From: a bacterium
Lineage (GTDB): Bacteria > Zixibacteria > MSB-5A5 > CAIYYT01
Assembly: GCA_016708315.1 (NCBI GenBank)
Contig: JADJGC010000023.1
Span: 248,001 to 312,000, forward strand
Direction: 5' to 3'
DNA length: 64,000 bases
Part shown: positions 16,983 through 24,987 of the stretch, piece after piece
Position numbering within the stretch: the stretch's first letter is position 1
How the letters are laid out: the number at the start of each line of letters is the position of its first letter
The notes under the pieces: generated by a model
Databases searched by the model: none
Seen by the model: only the letters and a program-made list of their open reading frames with translations
Told to the model about the DNA's origin: nothing
Translations under genes and position numbers: made by a program

Positions 16983-19202
16983 CTAAGAAACCTTCAATAG
17001 TACCAGCGTCATATCGTCCTGCAACGCCATTGGTGCGGCAAATTCACGCACATCATCTACTATCCTCTGTTGAATCTCCGGCGCTGTTAAATGATGATGT
17101 TCCTTAATCAACTGTACTGCTCTTCCTTCTCCATACTGCTCGTCATTGTTGTTTATACACTCGTTCAATCCGTCAGTATAGAGGAAAAGTACATCATTGG
17201 TTTGAAGTTGTACCTCGCCTTCGTCATAAGCAACATCTCGAAACGCGCCCAACAACAGCCCGCCTCTGTCCAATTCGGTGTCACCCTCGTGTGAAATCAA
17301 AATCGGGTAGTTGTGACCGGCATTGGCATAACGCAGGACCTTCGTTTGCGGATCATAATCGGCAACGAACAATGTCGCAAACTTATCGGTGATCTCTTCT
17401 TTCTGCAGCAGCTCATTGACATTGACCAATATCTGCCCCAGCGGCAAATCGTGGCGAATTTCCGTACGGATTGCCGCATGAATCTGGCTAATCAACAGCG
17501 CCGCTGGTACGCCCTTGCCCGAAGCATCCGCTATCACCATCGCAATCGTTCCCCGGCGCGTCTTGATAAAGTCGAAATAGTCCCCTCCCACTTCCAGTGA
17601 CGGATCCGAGAACGCCGAGAAGTGGAAATCTTCACCCGATGGGAATACTTTGGGCAGAAGATCGATCTGAATCGTTCGCGCAATGTTCATTTCTTCTTCG
17701 AGACGCTGTTTTTCGATCGATTCGCGATACAGCCGCGATGTGTTAATCGCCAGCGAAAGCTGATCGGCGATGATCGAAATCGTAGTTACGTCCTCATAGT
17801 TGAGGCGATATCCCGAGACCTTATCCGAAACTGCAAGACATCCCAGTATTTCTTCACCCGAAATCATCGGCGCCACAAATCGCGCTTTGCGAGCCGCTAA
17901 TTGCTGTAGGAAATTTGACTGCGGAAATGCGCCCGACAATTCATCAATATTGTTCACTCCACTGCGCCGCGCCAATTCCAGCATCAAGGGCTGTTCGATA
18001 TCCATAGCTTCCCATGGCTCATCAATTCCGGATATTGCCACACTTGTCACGCCGTTTTGGCTGCTCGAACGCGCAAAGATGTACACCTTTTCGAGCAGCA
18101 ACTGCCGTGACAAGACCTCGTGTGCCAGAGAGTACACCTCGTCAAGCTTGAATACCGAGGCTACCTTGCGGCTGAAGGTCTGCGAAATGTTGCGATAATC
18201 CGACTTGTCGCGGATGAAGAATTTCCTGATTAATTCATCGACCTGGCTCATTACTGAAGGGAACAGAATCAGCGCAATGATAATGAAGACAATGTCCAGA
18301 CCCGGCACATCGAATCCGAAGAGATACTTCACGATGTCCTCGAATTGCCTGATTATCAACACATAGGCGCCGACTACCATTGCCGATGACACCGTGTATA
18401 CCAGCGATTGCCGTACGATCAGGCGCACATCCATGAATCGATAGCGTACGATCGCAAACACAATTGATCCGCAACCAACCACCAGCGCCAATATCGTGAT
18501 GAAGTTCTGCCACTCTGTCGTTAGCGTCAGAATGCCGATCGCCGGCAGAATAAACGCAATGACATACATCGCCAGTGCCGCGATAATACCCCAAATCACG
18601 ATTTGCACCTGCTTGCGCAATTGCGCGGCCATCACCCGCTTGGTCGCGTAATAGAGAATCACCGCCGCAATGATGACATATACGAAGTTCACCACCGAAA
18701 ACAGCTTGATGTGACTATCAAGCAGTATCGAAAAGCCCGTGGCGATCAGTGTGAAAACAGTCTCCAGCGGCTCGAAGATTGCCTTGCCGAAAGCACCCAT
18801 TTTCTTGGGGTCAACAAGGCGCACCAACTCATCGGGATCACTCAATATGGTCGTTAGCGCAAGATGGAATAAGTGGGGTACGAATATCAGGTACTTCAGC
18901 CGCGCAAAGCGGTTGTAGAATCGCAATGTCGAAGGGAAAACTAACGAGAAGAATACTAACTGCGGGAAGAACAACTCCCAGACGTAGACTAGATTATAAA
19001 TCGGCCCGCGGCTGATAATCGTGTCGCCGATAAATATCCCGAATCCGTAGAACATCGGACCGAACGCAGCAAAGCCGAACATCAACGCCGTCACGCGATT
19101 GATGCGCTTGCGCGGGTCTTCCCGGAATATCAATACGGATATTATGAACAACAGGGTCGCACACGCGAGGTAGACGACCGCTATGATCAATTCGAGATTC
19201 AC
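16983..19202 (-). CDS. Membrane PP2C/SpoIIE phosphatase with GAF domain (RsbU/RsbP type)
   Basis: The 739-residue product has an N-terminal array of about eight transmembrane helices (residues 1-340) resembling the 7TM sensor region of histidine kinases, then GAF (about 360-500), a short coiled coil (EKQRLEEEMNIARTIQIDLL) and a SpoIIE-type PP2C domain with metal-binding motifs GGDYFDF, DASGKGVPAAL and DDMTLVLL. By family it dephosphorylates an anti-sigma antagonist (the STAS protein two genes upstream) in response to an envelope or GAF-sensed signal. It lies 20 bases after rsbW. Confidence 0.93.
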   Translation of the reverse strand: MNLELIIAVVYLACATLLFIISVLIFREDPRKRINRVTALMFGFAAFGPMFYGFGIFIGDTIISRGPIYNLVYVWELFFPQLVFFSLVFPSTLRFYNRFARLKYLIFVPHLFHLALTTILSDPDELVRLVDPKKMGAFGKAIFEPLETVFTLIATGFSILLDSHIKLFSVVNFVYVIIAAVILYYATKRVMAAQLRKQVQIVIWGIIAALAMYVIAFILPAIGILTLTTEWQNFITILALVVGCGSIVFAIVRYRFMDVRLIVRQSLVYTVSSAMVVGAYVLIIRQFEDIVKYLFGFDVPGLDIVFIIIALILFPSVMSQVDELIRKFFIRDKSDYRNISQTFSRKVASVFKLDEVYSLAHEVLSRQLLLEKVYIFARSSSQNGVTSVAISGIDEPWEAMDIEQPLMLELARRSGVNNIDELSGAFPQSNFLQQLAARKARFVAPMISGEEILGCLAVSDKVSGYRLNYEDVTTISIIADQLSLAINTSRLYRESIEKQRLEEEMNIARTIQIDLLPKVFPSGEDFHFSAFSDPSLEVGGDYFDFIKTRRGTIAMVIADASGKGVPAALLISQIHAAIRTEIRHDLPLGQILVNVNELLQKEEITDKFATLFVADYDPQTKVLRYANAGHNYPILISHEGDTELDRGGLLLGAFRDVAYDEGEVQLQTNDVLFLYTDGLNECINNNDEQYGEGRAVQLIKEHHHLTAPEIQQRIVDDVREFAAPMALQDDMTLVLLKVS

Positions 19203-19222
19203 ATCCCCTCCCGAAACCGGGA

Positions 19223-19651
19223 TTAGGTGATCTTCTTAACGAGTGTCACCGTCGTGCCGCCGCCGTTCGCGGGTGTGATTTCGAGGCGGTCCATCAGGCT
19301 GCGGACAATGAAAATGCCGCGCCCGACCTCGCGCAAAAGGTTCTTGTCGTCGAGAGGATTCTCTATCGTCTCTGGATTGAAGTAGTTCCCTTGGTCGGTT
19401 ATGACAATCGTCACCTCTCCACCGGAGAAACTCATTGCCAATGTAACCGTCTTCTCGGGGTCTTCCTTGTTGCCGTGAATTATGCCGTTATTGGCAATCT
19501 CCGTAGCGCAAATCGCGATATCGGCAATAATCGAGTCGTCGACCTGCCGCGACCGCAATCGCGATTCGACAAATTCATCGATCTCCCCGATTAAATTCGG
19601 GTCGGACGGCACGACGATCGTGTCGCCCTTAATCTCTGGCTTCCTCAGCAT
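19223..19651 (-). CDS. rsbW: RsbW-like anti-sigma factor serine kinase
   Basis: The 142-residue HATPase_c protein has a GHKL N box (ICATEIANNGIIHGN), a G1 box (VITDQGNYFNP) and a G2 box (GRGIFIVRSLMDRLE). The family phosphorylates the STAS antagonist and binds a sigma factor or another target. It sits between rsbV-like and rsbU-like genes, completing a partner-switching module. No sigma factor gene is adjacent, so the controlled target is elsewhere or is not a sigma factor. Confidence 0.92.
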   Translation of the reverse strand: MLRKPEIKGDTIVVPSDPNLIGEIDEFVESRLRSRQVDDSIIADIAICATEIANNGIIHGNKEDPEKTVTLAMSFSGGEVTIVITDQGNYFNPETIENPLDDKNLLREVGRGIFIVRSLMDRLEITPANGGGTTVTLVKKIT

Positions 19652-19669
19652 GATCGAAAAACGCTGGCG

Positions 19670-20008
19670 CTACTTGGCGGCGTTGACTGCTTCCTCAGTC
19701 GAATCGTAGGAATCGAATACGGTGACCAGCTTAGTGATCGTCAACAATGACTTGATCTTGTCGGTGACATTGGCAAGCTTCAGATCGCCGCCGGCTTCCT
19801 TTACCGTCTTCAGGCAGGAAATCATGATTCCCAAACCAGTCGAATTCATCCAATCAACTTCGGCGAGATCAATAACGACCTTCTTCTTGTTGGCATTGAC
19901 ATAGTCGCGGATCGATTCCTTGAGAGCGGTGGCGTCAGGTCCGCCCATGATCTTACCCTTCGGCTCAAGTACAACGACACCATCCTGTTCGCGGCTGTTC
20001 AGCTTCAT
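19670..20008 (-). CDS. rsbV: STAS anti-sigma factor antagonist (RsbV-like)
   Basis: The 112-residue STAS-domain protein has the conserved phosphorylatable serine in DWMNSTGLGIM. It is the first gene of the minus-strand partner-switching operon, with a good AAGGA ribosome site. Phosphorylated by the RsbW-like kinase and dephosphorylated by the PP2C protein, it would release the target from RsbW. Confidence 0.93.
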   Translation of the reverse strand: MKLNSREQDGVVVLEPKGKIMGGPDATALKESIRDYVNANKKKVVIDLAEVDWMNSTGLGIMISCLKTVKEAGGDLKLANVTDKIKSLLTITKLVTVFDSYDSTEEAVNAAK

Positions 20009-20038
20009 ATTTTCCTTTCAATTGTATAAATCGGGAAT

Positions 20039-20108
20039 CGGTCGGCTTGTACCCGACCGGGCGCACTTTACTGCCTGTAAGATTAAGATATTTGAGGGTT
20101 TGTGTCAA
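20039..20108 (-). promoter_or_regulatory. Promoter and leader hairpin of the rsb operon
   Basis: On the minus strand TTGACA (20108-20103) is followed after 17 bp by a weak -10, TAATCT (20085-20080). The leader contains the hairpin GGTCGG/CCGACC at about 20042-20060. The -35 is perfect, but the -10 is poor. Confidence 0.45.
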
Positions 20109-20217
20109 TCAAATTGGGGGAATGCCCCCAAACGAGATCACCCAAACAGCCAAGAACTGCTTGTGGGCTTTTGATACTTGTCTATATTAATGATCGAAAA
20201 CCCTGAAGGAACTGTCG

Positions 20218-20904
20218 ATGGACAAGCAAAGGCAAATACTCCGAATATTGATTGCGAAATCACTATTCTGCCTCGCCGTAGCCCTCCTCGGATGGTTAGT
20301 CTGCTCTCGCCTAGTTCACGTTTCGGGTACTGCTTCGTTTTTGCTCGCATTGATTCCTCTTGTGCTCTTTGACGTCAAGCTCTTCTTGAGCTACTCGGAG
20401 GTTGTGAGACGGCGACTTCTCAAACTTCAGAATCTTGAAGATGACCCCAAAGTAGAGAAGTACACTGTCAACTTGAAAACGCACTTTATCATACTTTTCG
20501 CCAGTTTTGCTGTTATCCAAGTGATATTGTTTCTGGTAGTACCGCGAATCGAAAGTGTCGAGTCGCGCCAGGTCACAGCAGGGTTGCTCATAATGTCTGT
20601 ATCGCTCTATCTACCTGTACTCCAGTTGATCAGCTATAAACGTCTTTCCCATGCCGTTGGAGTTGTTGTACCGACTCCTTTGAATTTTCTATCCATGCTT
20701 TGGCCGACATGGGCGTTATCAATGGTCGGTTCAGTTTTCGCTTTTGGCGGGATCTACGCCGTATTGGTTGGCAAATCCCCGCTCTATCTTGTTTCCGGGA
20801 TAGGCGTTGCGACGGCGCTTTTCGCGTTGGCTAACAAGACATTTCAACAGATCGCGACAAAGGTCCAACCGGTAGGTCCGCACCCCTTCGGTTCGAGCTC
20901 TTGA
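20218..20904 (+). CDS. Six-helix membrane protein of unknown function
   Basis: The 228-residue product has about six hydrophobic helices (residues 10-30, 35-52, 86-105, 115-135, 158-178 and 185-203). A charged cytoplasmic-looking segment with RRRLLKLQNLEDDPKVEKY lies between helices 2 and 3. GAAGGA lies 7 nt before the ATG. I do not recognise the family. It is divergent from the rsb operon and stands alone. Confidence 0.7.
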   Translation: MDKQRQILRILIAKSLFCLAVALLGWLVCSRLVHVSGTASFLLALIPLVLFDVKLFLSYSEVVRRRLLKLQNLEDDPKVEKYTVNLKTHFIILFASFAVIQVILFLVVPRIESVESRQVTAGLLIMSVSLYLPVLQLISYKRLSHAVGVVVPTPLNFLSMLWPTWALSMVGSVFAFGGIYAVLVGKSPLYLVSGIGVATALFALANKTFQQIATKVQPVGPHPFGSSS

Positions 20905-21039
20905 TTGACTTCACTTCAATCTGTTCGGCTGGACTCGGATTGAAAAGACCCACCTCCGCCCCCATTTGCTATTTCCCCCCGAACTGATTATCCTTACCGC
21001 CGACAATAGAATTGTACTTGTACACTGGAGATTCATTCC

Positions 21040-21816
21040 TTGAAAACCGCCAATTGGACTTTCGACTCATCAAGCGAATTCGACTTTATGCTCTTCTACC
21101 AGAGCCTCGTCGACTATTGGCTCTCCCCTTCAGTAAACCGCTCTGTCGCAACCACAGCGATTCGCAACATCGCCCTTCAGAGTCGCGCCGGCAAGAAACT
21201 GCTCGAAAAGTGCCTCCCTGTCCTATCGCGCGAAGTTCACGCCAGCACTGACGCCGAGCGCTCAGGTGGCCGCCGATCACTCGCGTTGCTCTACAACGAA
21301 ATCGAACAAGCGGTCAAAGGTCGCACCATCTCCAAAGTCTATGTCTCACTACCGGAACGTGGCAGTTTCCGCTCGACAACCAAGTCACCGCTCAAAGAAG
21401 TCGGCGCGCCCAGCGACCACGACCGTCGCCATGTTTTCGCCGATTTCTTCTCCAAGAACTTCATCCAGGACCTGCTCAACAGCCTTCGCGATGGCGACCA
21501 GCAGTGTGACTACCTATGCGAAGTCGGCTGTGATCCCGACAATTTCGGCGGAAGCATTCAGCAAGCGGCGCGTAAGTGGCAGTTGAATATGTTCAATCAC
21601 CTTGATAATCTGTTCATGGGACCCGCGCAGGAAAACCGCTCTCTCGGCTCTCGCGGCGTCGCTATCGATCCCGCGCCCTGGCAAATTGGTTTGCGCGATA
21701 TCATCCGTCGCGACTTGACCGACATCCTCGGCACTCGTCAAAAGATCAGACCCCTTGTAGCTCTTGATATCGAACAGCGCGCCATTCAAGCCTTGACGAA
21801 AGCGCCTATCCGTTAA
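21040..21816 (+). CDS. Uncharacterised soluble protein
   Basis: The 258-residue product has no signal peptide or transmembrane segment. The TTG start is chosen because TGGAG lies 9 nt upstream and no better ATG occurs early. It contains mixed helices and the segment VGCDPDNFGGSIQQAARKWQ, but no motif I recognise. It overlaps the convergent phosphoesterase gene by 4 bases. Confidence 0.6.
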   Translation: MKTANWTFDSSSEFDFMLFYQSLVDYWLSPSVNRSVATTAIRNIALQSRAGKKLLEKCLPVLSREVHASTDAERSGGRRSLALLYNEIEQAVKGRTISKVYVSLPERGSFRSTTKSPLKEVGAPSDHDRRHVFADFFSKNFIQDLLNSLRDGDQQCDYLCEVGCDPDNFGGSIQQAARKWQLNMFNHLDNLFMGPAQENRSLGSRGVAIDPAPWQIGLRDIIRRDLTDILGTRQKIRPLVALDIEQRAIQALTKAPIR

Positions 21817-22727
21817 ATCTCGATAATTGCCAACTTTGCCGAAGCATCCGCAACCGCCCTGCCATTTCCCAAGTAACCGACTGGCCGCGAGAGATAACGT
21901 ACACCATCAATCGTGGCATCCTTCGCAACATGAGAGTGACCATACAGAACATGGGATACTTTCGTATTCTCGCGAATCACGCCCTCGATCTTCGCACTGC
22001 CGTGGTATGCATTGAAGTAATCATGCGGGATTGTATCGCGATACTCTAGCAATCCTCGATTCGGCACGAAGTGCGTGACGACCACGACTTGCCGCACCTC
22101 ATCCTCTGCCAGCTTATCAAGCTGGCGTGACAATGCTTGAGCCATCTCCTTTGCGATTTCATCATCCGACAGACACAGATCACTGCGCGAAAATCCACTT
22201 ATCTTCGCCGATAGATCCTTGAGCCACCACACATACTGCATATCGTTCCAGAGAAAGTTCTTCCCGTTGCTGGGGTGCTGCCACCGCCCTGCCTGATACT
22301 GTGCAAGTGTCGCCGTTTCGTCAAACTTGGGATTGCGGAATGAGTAGTCAAACCAGCCCATACACCCTGCAAAACCGATTCCATCAATGACCACCGGCTC
22401 CTTATGCAGGAATTCGAAACCGCTATCGCTTGCTGCTTGCGGCAGTATCTGCCGATACTTGGCGCCTGAATCCTTGCCGTTGAGAATATCCGTCTTTGAC
22501 TCAATCCAGATATCGTGATTCCCGGCGACTACCAGTTTCCGGCATTTCAATTCCGCGAAGCATCCCAGCGCCCACCCGAAATCCGCCGGTGAGGCCGCGA
22601 TATCCCCGCCTATGATCAACACATCAGGCTTTGCCTTATCAGCAGCTTCCGCCAGCCGCGAAACCAGTTCTCGATTCTCGGCGGAATAGTCCACATGCAG
22701 ATCGGAAGTGTAGCCTATCTTGACCAT
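21813..22727 (-). CDS. Calcineurin-like metallophosphoesterase
   Basis: The 304-residue product has the full metallophosphoesterase motif set: DLHVD (DxH), GGDIA (GD), GNHDIW (GNHD), THFVP and GHSH near the C-terminus. It lacks a signal peptide and is likely cytoplasmic. The substrate (protein, nucleotide or cyclic nucleotide) cannot be assigned from the sequence. Confidence 0.9.
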   Translation of the reverse strand: MVKIGYTSDLHVDYSAENRELVSRLAEAADKAKPDVLIIGGDIAASPADFGWALGCFAELKCRKLVVAGNHDIWIESKTDILNGKDSGAKYRQILPQAASDSGFEFLHKEPVVIDGIGFAGCMGWFDYSFRNPKFDETATLAQYQAGRWQHPSNGKNFLWNDMQYVWWLKDLSAKISGFSRSDLCLSDDEIAKEMAQALSRQLDKLAEDEVRQVVVVTHFVPNRGLLEYRDTIPHDYFNAYHGSAKIEGVIRENTKVSHVLYGHSHVAKDATIDGVRYLSRPVGYLGNGRAVADASAKLAIIEI

Positions 22728-22751
22728 CTACCTGAAAATAAGAGCCTTGTT

Positions 22752-23564
22752 CTAAAGCTTCTGTCCGTGAAGTATGTAGCTAAGCGGCAGCATCTTTCCG
22801 GTTTTCTCGATATGCTCCCACATGGATGAAATATCATGCGGATACTCCTGCAACGACTTAATCTGTATGCCGCTCTCAATGAGTCTGGTTATGATCGTTC
22901 CCATCGTGTGGAAAAACCAGTACGATACTTCCCCGCGATAGCTTTTCCCACCCCAATAGTCAAACCCGGCATCATCCGCCATCGGTTCATCATTGAAGTA
23001 CCGGTTCACGATCTTCAGCGGCTCAATACGATTCTCCGCATCGAATATCTCGGCAACCGGATGTTGTTCGTATATCAAAATCTCACCGCCCGGCACTAAG
23101 AGCCACGAAGCCACCCTGAAGAACCCCGCAAGATCAGGCATCCACCCGAATACTCCAATCGAGATGTAGATGAAGTCGAATGCGCCGTTGTATTTCTCAG
23201 GTATTGCGTAGATATCGCACTGCACAAACTCGCACTTCACCCCCGAAGTTTCGCTTAATCTAACCGCCTCTGCAATAGCAACATCCGAGATATCAAAGCC
23301 GGTCGCGGTTTCAGCTCCGAGATTCTTCAGCGACAAGGTCTCCCGTCCATCGTTACAGCCAAGTTGTGCTACTCGCTTCCCCTTCAATCCGATTTTTCGG
23401 ATTCGCTCCGTAATCAACCGATCAAGAGAAACATAGCCCGGCGTCTTGAATGCCTTGAAAAACTTCTCCTGTTTTGCTTCCTGATGCATAGGTGTGACTT
23501 CATTCCAGGCGCGTCGATTCGATTCTGTATATCTGCTGTAATCCACTTTCCATACCTCCGTCAC
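22752..23564 (-). CDS. Class I SAM-dependent methyltransferase
   Basis: The 270-residue product has a Rossmann-type SAM site: motif I VAQLGCNDGRETLSL, an acidic end of strand 2 (ATGFDISDVAI), and EFVQCDIYAI and FDFIYISIG for later motifs. The substrate is unknown. The N-terminal DYSRYTESNRRAWNEVTP resembles small-molecule methyltransferases. The gene is 24 bases downstream of the divergent leader region and reads into the phosphoesterase gene, possibly as an operon. Confidence 0.88.
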   Translation of the reverse strand: MTEVWKVDYSRYTESNRRAWNEVTPMHQEAKQEKFFKAFKTPGYVSLDRLITERIRKIGLKGKRVAQLGCNDGRETLSLKNLGAETATGFDISDVAIAEAVRLSETSGVKCEFVQCDIYAIPEKYNGAFDFIYISIGVFGWMPDLAGFFRVASWLLVPGGEILIYEQHPVAEIFDAENRIEPLKIVNRYFNDEPMADDAGFDYWGGKSYRGEVSYWFFHTMGTIITRLIESGIQIKSLQEYPHDISSMWEHIEKTGKMLPLSYILHGQKL

Positions 23565-23664
23565 TTATTGAGAAAGCTCCCTTAATACGGAAACCCGCTA
23601 CTAGACACAAGAAGAGAATCCTGTTCGGCAGTGGTTCGACGATGTGATGAATCTGGTCTTGAAA

Positions 23665-23710
23665 TCCAGACATTCAGGACTTTACTAGTCGAGTTTGTCG
23701 CGTGTCTGGA
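23665..23710 (+). promoter_or_regulatory. Inverted repeat, possible activator site upstream of the sigma-54-type promoter
   Basis: TCCAGACA (23665-23672) and its exact reverse complement TGTCTGGA (23703-23710) are 30 bp apart, 140-180 bp before the -24/-12 element. This is a typical enhancer distance. No known consensus was matched. Confidence 0.3.
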
Positions 23711-23847
23711 CAGGAAGTAGCTTGGCTTAAATCGCTATCTATAAACAACTTCGAAGAAAGGAACACTGCTAACTGTCGGATTTCCGTACAATGACGCAAT
23801 TGGCTCGAATCACCTAACCACATATGAATCAACCGATTACCACATTT

Positions 23848-23863
23848 CGGCATGTTTGTTGCT
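23848..23863 (+). promoter_or_regulatory. Sigma-54 (-24/-12) promoter of the PEP-CTERM gene
   Basis: CGGCATG-N4-TTGCT against the consensus TGGCACG-N4-TTGCW: the essential GG and GC are present with correct spacing and only two mismatches. The predicted start near 23874 leaves a leader of about 44 nt before the PEP-CTERM ATG. PEP-CTERM genes are known to be sigma-54 controlled through the PrsK/PrsR pair in other bacteria. Confidence 0.65.
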
Positions 23864-23917
23864 TTTAGAGTGCTTGGTTAATAGTAATTTGCATATGACG
23901 AGGAGGTCATAGTTTAA

Positions 23918-24601
23918 ATGAGAAAGTTTCTGATTGTAGCAGCTGTTCTGGTTGCGATTGCAGGCCAGGCTATAGCTGCTCCAAACCTGTTTGTTAATGG
24001 TTCGCCCGTTGCCGAAACTCCGGTTGCTGGCGCAAACCAGGATCTGATGCTCACCGCGTACGACGAGGTTGAGTTCACTCTTCTATTCGAGTCAACTTCG
24101 TACTCAAATCGCAACACGCTGTACTTGCATCATTGGGGCAACGACAATGTTTATCGCACGATCTTCGACGATAACGAAGGCGTTGGCACTACCCGTAGCT
24201 TTGACCTTGATGGCAATTATGGTTTCTCGCTTCTGAGCGACCAAAACGACAATGGCCGCTATCGCTCCAACGAAGGCGACAGATGGTTGTTCTCCGATCG
24301 TTCAGACACTTCGCCGAACAGCATGCCGGATGACAATTATCAGTTCTTCCGTGGTTACAACACTCCGTTCGGCAATGCCAACTACTTCTTCGAAGATGGC
24401 AACTTGGCGTTCTCAGGTGACTACGATTTCCTTCTCTTCATTGACGATGCCCGCGGTGGCTACGGAAACTACGACCATAACGATATGGTAGTAGGTGGCC
24501 GTTTCGCCAGCAGCAGCGATGAAGTCCCGGAACCGGCGACTATCGTACTTCTCGGCATGGGCCTTCTCGGTGCCGGAGTTGCTCGTAGATTCCGTAAGTA
24601 A
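23918..24601 (+). CDS. PEP-CTERM sorting-domain protein
   Basis: The 227-residue product has a signal peptide (FLIVAAVLVAIAGQAIA, cut before APNLF). The body is rich in Asn, Asp, Tyr and Gly with no enzyme motif. The C-terminus is a textbook PEP-CTERM tail: VPEPATIVLLGMGLLGAGVA followed by basic RRFRK. Exosortase would cleave at the PEP motif and deliver it to the surface or extracellular matrix. No exosortase gene is in this window. It is monocistronic: sigma-54-type promoter upstream, GAGGAGG ribosome site, strong terminator behind. Confidence 0.93.
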   Translation: MRKFLIVAAVLVAIAGQAIAAPNLFVNGSPVAETPVAGANQDLMLTAYDEVEFTLLFESTSYSNRNTLYLHHWGNDNVYRTIFDDNEGVGTTRSFDLDGNYGFSLLSDQNDNGRYRSNEGDRWLFSDRSDTSPNSMPDDNYQFFRGYNTPFGNANYFFEDGNLAFSGDYDFLLFIDDARGGYGNYDHNDMVVGGRFASSSDEVPEPATIVLLGMGLLGAGVARRFRK

Positions 24602-24627
24602 TTGATTCCGATATCTTTGAACTTCCG

Positions 24628-24657
24628 AAAGGCAGCCAACCGGCTGCCTTTCTTTTT
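24628..24657 (+). terminator. Rho-independent terminator of the PEP-CTERM gene
   Basis: Perfect 10-bp stem AAAGGCAGCC / GGCTGCCTTT with loop AACC, followed by CTTTTT. Confidence 0.92.
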
Positions 24658-24756
24658 GTGCGCTCTCCTAAATATCACTAATTTTATCCCAGATATAGCC
24701 GAAACAGGATATAGTGAAATATTTCACAAAATTTGCCGTGCATTGCTCGCAAATCC

Positions 24757-24785
24757 TTGACAATCGACTCTCATTTGTCTAATTT
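24757..24785 (+). promoter_or_regulatory. Promoter of glutamate dehydrogenase transcript
   Basis: TTGACA (24757-24762), a 17-bp spacer, TAATTT (24780-24785). The predicted start near 24792 gives a leader of about 190 nt. Confidence 0.6.
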
Positions 24786-24796
24786 GCGGCGATATT

Positions 24797-24905
24797 AGGG
24801 GAGAGGTACTCCCCTTTAAGTTACAGGAGTGACACAGAGAGCCCGCATGTACATTTACCAAGGAATCGATGCCGCGGCTCTTTTTTGTGAAGGGGGTTTC
24901 CCCCT
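24797..24905 (+). promoter_or_regulatory. Attenuator-like leader of glutamate dehydrogenase
   Basis: Hairpin AGGGGAG/CTCCCCT (24797-24815) is followed by a terminator-like stem AGAGCC...GGCTCT (24838-24843 with 24876-24881) and a run of six T (24881-24886). A third hairpin AGGGGG/CCCCCT (24891-24905) comes next. The first G-rich arm could instead pair with the third C-rich arm, giving alternative folds. No known riboswitch core was recognised. Confidence 0.45.
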
Positions 24906-24987
24906 ACTGCATATCCGTTGCAGCGAACCTCCAATGATCAAGATACCGATTTTCCGTTATGATTACGGGAAGGGAGAACTTTCATGA
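24847..24987 (+). CDS. Possible 46-codon upstream ORF in the gdhA leader
   Basis: It opens at ATG 24847 inside the terminator-like stem (MYIYQGIDAAALFCEG...) and ends at a TGA that overlaps the gdhA start as ATGA. Translating ribosomes would melt the stem and could feed into gdhA. Its ribosome site is weak (AGAGA), and an ORF of this length can occur by chance. Confidence 0.25.
   Translation: MYIYQGIDAAALFCEGGFPLLHIRCSEPPMIKIPIFRYDYGKGELS

Noticed and set aside
20880..20900. GGTTCGAGCTC near the end of the membrane protein, like a tRNA T-loop
   Set aside because: No acceptor, D or anticodon arms can be folded around it, and it lies in coding sequence.
23872..23892. Second sigma-54-like sequence (TTGG...TTGCAT) closer to the PEP-CTERM start
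   Set aside because: The GG-to-GC spacing is three bases too long; the element at 23848 fits correctly.
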